A DNA stretch of 64,000 nt from SB15 sp964639245 (lineage in GTDB: Bacteria > Chloroflexota > Anaerolineae > Aggregatilineales > J027): the NCBI GenBank assembly GCA_964639245.1, contig CAZXCU010000001.1, positions 248,001 through 312,000 on the forward strand, written 5' to 3'. The notes under the pieces are model-generated. The model had not been told where the DNA came from. It saw nothing but the letters and a program-made list of their open reading frames with translations, and did no database searches. The first letter of the stretch is position 1. Each line of letters starts with the position of its first letter. Positions 24,251 to 32,441 of this stretch are shown here, one piece after another. Position numbers and translations under genes: made by a program.

Positions 24251-26479
24251 ATGCAGCACCGCATTCGCACAACCCTCATCATGCTGATGGCCTTAGCTGT
24301 CCTCTTGAGTTTTGCGACTTTTTCTTATGGCAGCCCTCCCCAAGCACAAAACAGCGAAGTGATTCGCATTGGCTCACTCATCCTTCAGAACACACCCGGC
24401 GATTTAGGCGCACGCCTCGCGGTGAAAGAATTAAACGAGCGTGAGAATTTTAGCGGGGTAAATGGGACACGTTATACCCTTGAATTGGTTTATCCGGGCA
24501 GTATCCCGACCAGCCCGGAGGCCATTCCCGGCGCAATAGATTTTTTGAATCAGCAGGGAATTAGCGCCATTCTTGGCCCGTCGGAAAATTTTCTGGCGCA
24601 GGGCAATTTAGAACCGCTTGCCCGGGCTGGTGTGCCTGTGTTGACACTTGCCACCGCCGACACCCTGACCGATTTTGATGTGACCAACAACATCATGCGG
24701 ATGCAGGCCAGCGAACGTTATTACAGCACTGCCGCCGCCGATTATATGGTCAATGACTTACAACTGAAAAATATAGCCCTCATCCAGACCAACATTGAAT
24801 CGACGGAAGCAGTGGTGGCTTTTGAAACCGCGCTGGCCGGCTTGGGTTTTACCCCCGTCCGCAAAATCCAACTGGTGGATGCGACCACCTTGCTTGACCA
24901 AATTCCCGATTTACTCTCCGCCAGTCCCGATAGCATTGTTTTTTGGGGCGCACCCCAAGATGTCAATGTCCTGCGTACCCAGTTAATCAGCGCGGGTTGG
25001 CGGGGTCAATTTTTTTATCGGGATGCTCAAGAAGCCTTGCTGAACGGTGAACTGAACCCGGAGCTTGCCCCGAATGTCTACGGGATGAATGGTTGGGGTT
25101 ACAGCACTCCCAGCCAATTGAGCCGTCAATTTTTGGTGAACTATGCCGCGCTTTTCGGGCGCATCCCCGATGAAAATGCGGCTGCGGCCTATGATGCCAT
25201 CTATGTTTTGGCAGGGCAGCTTCAAGAAGCAGGGGCAGCCATGCCTCAACTCTACGAATCCTTATTAAGTATGAATAAGGTATTCACCGTACAGGGTGAA
25301 TTGCAGCCCTATGACAATGGGGATTTTTCGCGGAATGTCGCCATTGTCCGGCTGAATGAAGTTGGCGGGTTGACCGTTGTTGCGCGTTATCGGGATAATG
25401 TGCGCCTCTCTGATGAGGAGTTAATCGCTGCCGATGTTATTGGGGTGGCGGCGATTGGCACACCCACCTTTACACCGACGATGACTCCCACCGAAACTGC
25501 CACCCCCATCCCCTCTGCGACTCCCTCCCAACTCCAATTGACCGTTCTGCCCGAAATTGTCAATGTGCGTTCCGGGCCGGGCGAATTTTATGAGGAATTG
25601 GGCGAACTTCAGCAGGGAACCACTGCCACCATTATCGGTGCGAATGAAGATTTATCGTGGTTGGTCATCCAATATCGTGGGGGCATTGGTTGGATTGCAG
25701 CGCAGTTTGTTGAAACTTTTGATCCGGCGGGTTTGCTCAACCAATTACCGATTATCCAAGCACCCCCTACCCCTATTGGGGGTGTCACCGCGACTCCCCG
25801 TCTCAATACCTCTGACGTGAGCATTGAAAGCGTTTTGCTGATTCCGCTGCAACCGATTCCGGGACAAAATTTCATCGCCAATGTCACTGTTCGCAATTTG
25901 TCGAATGTGCCAAGCGGGGCATTTACTGTCGCTGCCTCTTTTGAACCCGGCCCCGTGTACACCTCCAATGTCGTGACCAATTTAGAAGGCGGGCAGTCGG
26001 TGGTAGTGCCGCTTTCGGCTACGCTCACGGGCACAGGATTCTATGCGGTTGACATTGTGGCGGACATCAACAATCAGGTGAATGAAGGCACAACCGGCGG
26101 GGAGGCCAATAATATTTTCCGTGTTAATTACACGGTAGATTACCCGATTCTCATTCAAACCAGCAGTTTGCCCGTTTTCGCTGGCACCAATATTGACCTC
26201 GCAGGCGGAACCCCCGATTTGAATTGGACGGGAACCGAGCTTGTGCCGTTAAGCGGGGTGAGTCTGGGGATTATCACCAGCGCGACTTTTGAAAATGTCC
26301 ACTTTAACTTGCTTGACCCGTCTATTTTGAGCAATACCAGTGGACTGAATGAATCTCAGATTTTTCCGGGTGTATTGATTGGGGTCATTACAGCAGAGGG
26401 ACAGCGTGGCATTATCCGTGTCGAGGCCAAAGCCGGCACCGCGCTCACACTCACCTATAAAATTTATAGTACGCCTTAA
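24251..26479 (+). CDS. Exported type I periplasmic-binding protein with SH3b and CARDB-like domains
   Basis: 742 residues. Signal peptide (residues about 2-35, TLIMLMALAVLLSFATFSYG). Then a branched-chain-amino-acid-type binding fold (about 42-390: IRIGSLILQNTPGDLGARLAVKELN, ILGPSENFLAQGNLEPLARAGVPVLTLA, AAAAYDAIYVLAGQL). A Thr/Pro linker (TPTFTPTMTPTETATPIP) leads to an SH3b domain (about 435-495, VNVRSGPGEFYEELGEL, GWIAAQFVE), and then a CARDB-like domain (about 515-625, IPGQNFIANVTVRNLSNVPSG). The tail is unassigned. ATG 24251 follows GCAGGAGCG. No permease or ATPase gene is near, so it is not an obvious transporter component; sensing or cell-wall anchoring is possible. Confidence 0.8.
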   Translation: MQHRIRTTLIMLMALAVLLSFATFSYGSPPQAQNSEVIRIGSLILQNTPGDLGARLAVKELNERENFSGVNGTRYTLELVYPGSIPTSPEAIPGAIDFLNQQGISAILGPSENFLAQGNLEPLARAGVPVLTLATADTLTDFDVTNNIMRMQASERYYSTAAADYMVNDLQLKNIALIQTNIESTEAVVAFETALAGLGFTPVRKIQLVDATTLLDQIPDLLSASPDSIVFWGAPQDVNVLRTQLISAGWRGQFFYRDAQEALLNGELNPELAPNVYGMNGWGYSTPSQLSRQFLVNYAALFGRIPDENAAAAYDAIYVLAGQLQEAGAAMPQLYESLLSMNKVFTVQGELQPYDNGDFSRNVAIVRLNEVGGLTVVARYRDNVRLSDEELIAADVIGVAAIGTPTFTPTMTPTETATPIPSATPSQLQLTVLPEIVNVRSGPGEFYEELGELQQGTTATIIGANEDLSWLVIQYRGGIGWIAAQFVETFDPAGLLNQLPIIQAPPTPIGGVTATPRLNTSDVSIESVLLIPLQPIPGQNFIANVTVRNLSNVPSGAFTVAASFEPGPVYTSNVVTNLEGGQSVVVPLSATLTGTGFYAVDIVADINNQVNEGTTGGEANNIFRVNYTVDYPILIQTSSLPVFAGTNIDLAGGTPDLNWTGTELVPLSGVSLGIITSATFENVHFNLLDPSILSNTSGLNESQIFPGVLIGVITAEGQRGIIRVEAKAGTALTLTYKIYSTP

Positions 26480-26535
26480 ATTTCAGTCGAGATGAAAACG
26501 GATGGTGCGGTTCACTGTGCCATCCCCATTTCACT

Positions 26536-28422
26536 TTAAATACTTGCCCGAATTGTGGCAAGACGCGCATACACCCCGCATCCATCCGGCGGACGTTTGG
26601 AGGGGTCACGCTGCATCATCTCGCGCAGCAGTTGGCTCAACGCTTCGGGGACATCAGGACGAATATGCCGTACATTGGGAATCGGGTCGTTTAAAACCGC
26701 GTTCAAAATATTTTCTTGCGTCCGCCCAATGAACGGCAGCACACCCGTCAACATTTCGTAGAGTGTCACCCCGAATGACCAAATATCTTGGGCCGGGGTG
26801 GGTGCGCTGCTGCTGAATCCTTCTGGCGAAAGATACGCAATGGTTCCCACAATCGCGTCATGTTCGGTAATGCGGATGGTGTTATCCAGAAAATAAGCCA
26901 CGCCAAAATCCGCAAGACGCGGCGATAAATCTTGGGTGAGCAGAATATTGCTCGGTTTAATATCCCGATGCACGATATTTTTTTGATGGGCGTGGCACAG
27001 CGCGTCGGCAACCCCCAGCGCAATATCCAGAATCAGGGGCAGGGGTTGTCGTCCCTCACGGCTCAACAACTGGTCAACCGTTCCCCCATTGATAAATTCC
27101 ATCACGATATAGTTGTATTCCCCTGCGTGAAACGAATCAATCAACCCCACCACATAGGGATGATTCAAACTGCGTAAAATTTCAGCTTCCCGATGAAACC
27201 GCCGCCATGCGATGACATCGCCTTCCTTGGCGGAAAGCAGTTGTTTGACCACCACTTTTTGCTGCGTGACCTTATCTTCCGCCCGATAGACATGCGCCAT
27301 CATGTTGCGTTTTAGCACATGCTCCAAAATATACCGCCCTTGCAAGGGTTCAGGCACTTTGTTCATCGGGGGGTGACTGGCGGGTTGCTGTGAACTGACC
27401 TGCAAGCGGGTCAATAAGTCTTTCAGCACCAGTTCATAAATCGGATTCCGCGCCACACACATACCAAAATTGTTGGCTTTGATGCACCCCAACAACCAAC
27501 TATGGGCAATCGCATTGTTGGTGCGCGAAAAACGTAAACTGGTCTGGCGATGAACGACCTGACTCAATGTCCAGATGACACGCGGTTTATCGCGGAGTTT
27601 ATTTTCCAGCCCGCTAAAAATATCATCTTCAGTTAAACTGCCTTCAACCACTTGGTCAACCAGCATGGGCGTAAGATGGCCTGTCGGATAGGCACGGTCT
27701 AATTTGTCGCACACACGCTGAGTCAGGTAAATATCGCCCTCTGTCCATTCCATAATGCGGCTGGCAACATCGCTAGCAACACGCCGTGCGCCAGTCTGGA
27801 GTTGGTTTACGAGGGGCGTAATGTCCGTCGCATCTTGGATATAAATTTTTTCCGCCACACGGAACGGCGAAATGGATTGGTCTTTAATCAACTCATCGGG
27901 AATATAACTACCCGCCAACACAAATGTTAAACGGCGGAAAGGCGCTTGCAGCCCTCGACTCACAAACATCTGCCGCAGGGTTGCAAAAAACGGTGTGCTA
28001 ATTTCAAGCGGCACGGTTTCGACCTCATCCAACAAAATAATCACAATTTTGTCGGTGAGTTCATTTTCTAACACCGAGAGCAGTTCATCCCGAAAATCAA
28101 TCGCATCACAGACGGGCGTGGCGGGGGCAGGCAAATCACCATGGGTGCTTTTTACAAGATCATTATAAAGGGCTGTATACCATTTAGCGGGTTCAAAGGT
28201 GCTGTAAATACTTAAATCTACATAGGCAAGGGTATAACGCGGTTGGGGGTGTAATTCTGCCCAGAGCCGCATCAGCATACTGGTTTTGCCGCTTCGCCGC
28301 TGTCCGATGAGCGCTACATAGTCCTTGCGCTGAACCAGCGTCGCAAGTTCTTTGTCCGCCGCCCGTAGGAGGTACGGAACATCATCATCGGGGGTGATTG
28401 GGCCGCGTGTCTTGAAGTTCAT
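26536..28422 (-). CDS. AAA-type ATPase fused to Ser/Thr protein kinase
   Basis: 628 residues. The N-terminal half is a P-loop ATPase of the ORC/STAND-like kind: Walker A GQRRSGKTSML (about 40-50) and Walker B IVIILLDEVETVP (about 125-137), then a winged-helix-like region (about 230-340, DIYLTQRVCDKLD). The C-terminal half (about 365-625) is an eukaryotic-type kinase with catalytic lysine in VVVKQLL, loop HRDIKPSN (about 487) and ADFGVAYF. The glycine loop is degenerate (LKRNMMAHVY instead of GxGxxG), which may lower or change ATP use. The start at 28422 overlaps the stop of the tubulin-like/AAA gene by 38 bases, so translation is coupled and the products probably form one system. No membrane segment is seen. 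Confidence 0.88.
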   Translation of the reverse strand: MNFKTRGPITPDDDVPYLLRAADKELATLVQRKDYVALIGQRRSGKTSMLMRLWAELHPQPRYTLAYVDLSIYSTFEPAKWYTALYNDLVKSTHGDLPAPATPVCDAIDFRDELLSVLENELTDKIVIILLDEVETVPLEISTPFFATLRQMFVSRGLQAPFRRLTFVLAGSYIPDELIKDQSISPFRVAEKIYIQDATDITPLVNQLQTGARRVASDVASRIMEWTEGDIYLTQRVCDKLDRAYPTGHLTPMLVDQVVEGSLTEDDIFSGLENKLRDKPRVIWTLSQVVHRQTSLRFSRTNNAIAHSWLLGCIKANNFGMCVARNPIYELVLKDLLTRLQVSSQQPASHPPMNKVPEPLQGRYILEHVLKRNMMAHVYRAEDKVTQQKVVVKQLLSAKEGDVIAWRRFHREAEILRSLNHPYVVGLIDSFHAGEYNYIVMEFINGGTVDQLLSREGRQPLPLILDIALGVADALCHAHQKNIVHRDIKPSNILLTQDLSPRLADFGVAYFLDNTIRITEHDAIVGTIAYLSPEGFSSSAPTPAQDIWSFGVTLYEMLTGVLPFIGRTQENILNAVLNDPIPNVRHIRPDVPEALSQLLREMMQRDPSKRPPDGCGVYARLATIRASI

Positions 28423-31400
28423 GCTGCATAATTTCCACTATGGCGCGTATCTCGATGTGTTTATCGGTCATTTCATCCACAATCGCGGGAAAAAACACCG
28501 GAATTAACCAGTAATCCTGTTTGACCTGTCGGATAAAATTATAGAGTTTGAGGTCGGGAATTGCATGTTCTTGCATGTCCGCCATCATCACATTGGTTAA
28601 ACCGGCCTGTTTGACCATTTTGATCATGTCGTCCAACGTCAAACTCCGCACATTTTCAGGCCACAGCAGCGTTACCAATTTCGCCAGATTGCCAATTTGC
28701 CCCCACATGGTCATCACAATATCCGTTTGAATATCATGGTTATCCAGCGCCTCCCCTAAATGCGACTGTTTTAACAAATAGGCATGTTTATCCCGATCTA
28801 TCAAACGTACCAGTTCATGACAGATGGTTTGTACAATATTCGGATGTCCGGCGGAAATTTCATAAATATGATGAATAATTTCATTCGGTTCTTCCAGCCA
28901 GATGTTGAGCATTTCAAACGGTTCGCGCACCAATCGCCCGACTACCTCCGGGTGGAGCAGTTCCAATTTGACCGTTTTCGGGAAATTAAACAGCACCGAA
29001 TACGAATTATTCACCGACCTGAGCAACAGACGTTCGCCGCTAAAAACAAATTGACAGCGTTTTTCGTTCGAGAGGGTACGGAATGTCCGAAAAAGCGGTT
29101 CGTCAAATCCCGCGCCCTGATCCGTTTTGAGCAGGCGGTCAACTTCATCCAACAAAAAGATGGGCATTTTCCCTGCGTTTTTCTGTGCCAGATGCTCCAC
29201 CGTCTCATCAAACAAAATCGGGTCATCCAGATTGCTGACTGGCACTTTCCATTCCGATTGAATCCGTCGGAAAAAATGCCGATGCTCTAGGACATTCGAG
29301 CAGTCCAGATAATAGGGTACAAGCCGACTTTCTGAGGTGTTCAATGAGCGATAAAGTTTTTGCAGGGTGGAAGTTTTGCCGATTCTGCGTCCCCCCAGCA
29401 AAACCACGCTGTGCGTCGTCAGTTTGGAGCGTACATCGGCAATTTCTTTTTCCCGCCCAAAAAACATATGGTCTGGCACAGGCGCACGGGTATAAAACGG
29501 CGAAACCGCGCTCAGGTTAATCCGATTCACCACCATGTCCCCCAACGCATTCACCGGACGGGGGGCGCTGACAATATGTTTGACATCGGCTTCGGAAAGG
29601 GCAAGTGGCAAAAAACTATGTTCTCGCAGGGGGTCTAACAGATAGTCAAGATCATCCCGATTCGCTAGATCAATCAAAATGAAAAAATTTTCTTCTAGCA
29701 TCGGGGTTGTCACCACGCGCTGTAAATCTTCCTGAACTTCGTGTGTTGGACGGGTGGAGGTCAGGAAGACAAACGCGCAGGTAGGCGGGGGAATCTTCAA
29801 GCGGAACGGTTTCATCTGATAGGTAAAGAGATGAATGTCTGAGACTATCGGCGAGAGCATCCGTACATCTTTTTCGGCAACTTCCAACGCTGCCCCGATG
29901 GTTTTGCTCAGATAATGAATATCCTGCATCAAGGTGGGACGGCGGCCTTGAATATCCAGCACGACATTTTCCCAGACTGTGGCAATTTCCGAACGGAACG
30001 AGGTATGCACCACGTCCGCCATCGTATTTTCCCATCGACGGTCAATGTGCAGGGGGATATTTTCAGCGCTGATGCGATAGTACGCACGGCGGTAATCTTC
30101 GCGCAGCAAACGGGCTTGTTCGGCTGCCCAACCATGCAGCACCCGAATGACCACCACCTCATCCGGGTCAGGCGAAGGGACGGTCAAGGAAATCACATGC
30201 GGCGATTCCGAACGCGGAATCAAACTATGCGGGCGGGACGCTTCCCGGACAATTTCAAGCGGCTGGGGTGGTTTTATAAAACTTTGATTCAGCAACCCGG
30301 TCACGCTTTCCATTGACCATGCGGGCGCAGCCGATGACCCGAGCGAGAGCAGCGCATTTCGTACATGTGGCACATTTTGATGACCCTGTAAAAAGTCATA
30401 TAAATGGGTGAAACGTGCCTGCGGCTGAATGGTCAGGCGTGTTGCCTCCAGAATATCCCCCGGAAAACGATAGAGTTGGCGCTGGGGGTCAAAATCGCGC
30501 CTGTCCCACCGACCAAAAATGGTTGAAATTAAGGTTTGCGGAGGCAGGGTTTCTACCGCGCTAATGGTATTTGTTCCCGCTTGCATCCATGCTTCGCTCG
30601 CAACTGCCCCGGCGGGAAAGGTGGGACGCTGGCTGCACGCTCGTTCGAGATTTTGCCCCAAGGTTTGCGCCAATTCATCTAGGCGGGCAATTTCTTCGGG
30701 AACTTGCTGCCCAACCTGCGCCAGCATATCGCGGATGATTTCCGCGCTTACCCGAAATTCTTCCCAGTACGCTGTCCGTGCTTCCCACCCAATCCATTCT
30801 GTGGCGGCATGGATAATCTCATCCAGATATTTATCCATATTTTTGGGGTTGTTCGCCGCCTCAAGCCATGTGTCGCGGATTTCGTCAAGGTCGTTGCGGG
30901 CAGTCTGGGTTTTTTCACGCATGGTATGAAGCATCTCATCCAGTGTTTGCGCCAACCCTTGAAACAGGCGGTATGTCCATACCAGCCCGTACCCCTGTTC
31001 AAATGCCAACTGCACCGCTAATTTTTCTGCCGCTTCAATCAGGGTATTTAGGCCCTTGTAGAGGATGTCATTAATCCGTCGGCGCAGCACATCACGCGGA
31101 ATCGGGACACCATCTTTGTCGATTTCTTCGGCGGTATTTTCCTTGAGGAGCTTTTGCCACTCCACCCCGGCGATTTCGCGTAAATCGCGTTTTTTGCTGC
31201 TGGCCTGTCCGACCAGTGTTTTGGAATTTAAGCGCCGTTCCAACTCGCGGTACTTGTCCACCAGCAGGGGATGTTCTTTGAGTCCTTTGGTATACAAATC
31301 GGTATGAGCGCGGTTGATAATTTTTTGCAACCATTGTTTTGAGGATTCGGATGGCACTTCCAGTAGCCGCTTGAGTGCCACCCGTGCAATTTTAATCGCT

Positions 31401-32365
31401 TGAAATTCCAATGCAGCACGGGTGGGCAGCCCCAATTTTGCCATTCCAAAAGTGGTATAGCCATTGTAACGTCCCCAAGGATTGGGCGGGAGAAGCGTTG
31501 GTAAAAAAGCATCGCTGCTTTGGGTGGTATGCAGCATCCACGTTAGCACAAACTCTGCCAGCGCCGCCTCCACATGCGCGGATGGCATAATCGCATCCCC
31601 GGTAATACACACGGCATTTAACAACCGTTGGGGAGAGGATTCTGAGAGAGTTCCCATCATCGGCAGTTCAGAACGGTAGGTCGTGGGGTGTAGCAATGCC
31701 GAATCGAGTTCTTTCAGCGTGGCGTACACATGTGCCATTGTTTTCAGGCGTTCTGCTTCATCTTCGGCTGCGGTTGCTGCTGAAAAAACGCCGACCATCG
31801 TTGTATCAGGCAGCAGCCCCCGTAATCGGCTTATCACATCAAAAATCATGCCGCTGCTTTCTGGCTCGCCCAGTGACCCCATCACAAACACGAGGCGGGG
31901 TTGATGGAGTCGTTGGCTCGACATTTTCAGCCAATCCGCCAACTGCATGAGCTTTTCGCTGACAAGCGCGGCATTGTGCCACAGCAGCAGGCGCGAAAAT
32001 GCGCGGGTGGTGGCGGGATTTTCCTGAACTTCTGCGTTAAATGGGGTGCGAGGCCACCAGCGCGATACCCCCAGTGTCTGATAACGCCCCGGTACATCGC
32101 TCCATCGGATGGGGTCAATGGTCAAAAGCAATCGTGATTCACGCGGGAGCAATTGTTCCTGCTGCATTGAACGACGTTGGGCAATTGCCAGCGTGCGAAT
32201 CTTCCCCTGTAAATCTCGCGGAGATTGTGTGTAGCGCAGCATCTCATGAATCTGTGCCATCGCCTCATAGCCAGTTTGCCCCAAACCCAGAATCAAAATG
32301 CTTGCGCCAAAAGCGGTATTCAGGGGATGAGCGCGTGGCCCTAAACTGCCGGGAGAGATTAACAT
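28385..32365 (-). CDS. Tubulin/FtsZ-like domain protein with C-terminal AAA ATPase
   Basis: 1326 residues. The N-terminus carries a Rossmann-like nucleotide motif, SILILGLGQTGYEAMAQIHEML (about 23-44), and a second glycine-containing loop in VFVMGSLGEPESSGMIFDVISRL (about 165-190), at the place of the tubulin signature (GGGTGSG); the order suggests a bacterial tubulin-like domain, but the signature is degenerate. A long helical middle (about 320-900) contains no recognised motif. The C-terminal ~340 residues form an ORC/STAND-like ATPase: MFFGREKEIADVRSKL, Walker A GGRRIGKTSTLQ (about 988), Walker B MPIFLLDEVDRLL (about 1072), and a winged-helix tail. The partner AAA-kinase gene overlaps its 3' end. 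Role unknown: a filament- or GTP-sensing module tied to an ATPase and a kinase. Confidence 0.8.
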   Translation of the reverse strand: MLISPGSLGPRAHPLNTAFGASILILGLGQTGYEAMAQIHEMLRYTQSPRDLQGKIRTLAIAQRRSMQQEQLLPRESRLLLTIDPIRWSDVPGRYQTLGVSRWWPRTPFNAEVQENPATTRAFSRLLLWHNAALVSEKLMQLADWLKMSSQRLHQPRLVFVMGSLGEPESSGMIFDVISRLRGLLPDTTMVGVFSAATAAEDEAERLKTMAHVYATLKELDSALLHPTTYRSELPMMGTLSESSPQRLLNAVCITGDAIMPSAHVEAALAEFVLTWMLHTTQSSDAFLPTLLPPNPWGRYNGYTTFGMAKLGLPTRAALEFQAIKIARVALKRLLEVPSESSKQWLQKIINRAHTDLYTKGLKEHPLLVDKYRELERRLNSKTLVGQASSKKRDLREIAGVEWQKLLKENTAEEIDKDGVPIPRDVLRRRINDILYKGLNTLIEAAEKLAVQLAFEQGYGLVWTYRLFQGLAQTLDEMLHTMREKTQTARNDLDEIRDTWLEAANNPKNMDKYLDEIIHAATEWIGWEARTAYWEEFRVSAEIIRDMLAQVGQQVPEEIARLDELAQTLGQNLERACSQRPTFPAGAVASEAWMQAGTNTISAVETLPPQTLISTIFGRWDRRDFDPQRQLYRFPGDILEATRLTIQPQARFTHLYDFLQGHQNVPHVRNALLSLGSSAAPAWSMESVTGLLNQSFIKPPQPLEIVREASRPHSLIPRSESPHVISLTVPSPDPDEVVVIRVLHGWAAEQARLLREDYRRAYYRISAENIPLHIDRRWENTMADVVHTSFRSEIATVWENVVLDIQGRRPTLMQDIHYLSKTIGAALEVAEKDVRMLSPIVSDIHLFTYQMKPFRLKIPPPTCAFVFLTSTRPTHEVQEDLQRVVTTPMLEENFFILIDLANRDDLDYLLDPLREHSFLPLALSEADVKHIVSAPRPVNALGDMVVNRINLSAVSPFYTRAPVPDHMFFGREKEIADVRSKLTTHSVVLLGGRRIGKTSTLQKLYRSLNTSESRLVPYYLDCSNVLEHRHFFRRIQSEWKVPVSNLDDPILFDETVEHLAQKNAGKMPIFLLDEVDRLLKTDQGAGFDEPLFRTFRTLSNEKRCQFVFSGERLLLRSVNNSYSVLFNFPKTVKLELLHPEVVGRLVREPFEMLNIWLEEPNEIIHHIYEISAGHPNIVQTICHELVRLIDRDKHAYLLKQSHLGEALDNHDIQTDIVMTMWGQIGNLAKLVTLLWPENVRSLTLDDMIKMVKQAGLTNVMMADMQEHAIPDLKLYNFIRQVKQDYWLIPVFFPAIVDEMTDKHIEIRAIVEIMQHELQDTRPNHPR

Positions 32366-32441
32366 GCCTCTATTCTATCAAATATCGGTGGGATTTAATG
32401 GGAGTTCAAGGAACAAATGTACTTTATTGAACTGATACCGC

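Noticed and set aside
28784..29290. Plus-strand 168-codon frame inside the tubulin-like/AAA gene
   Set aside because: Antisense shadow; the minus frame there encodes the Walker A/B ATPase motifs.
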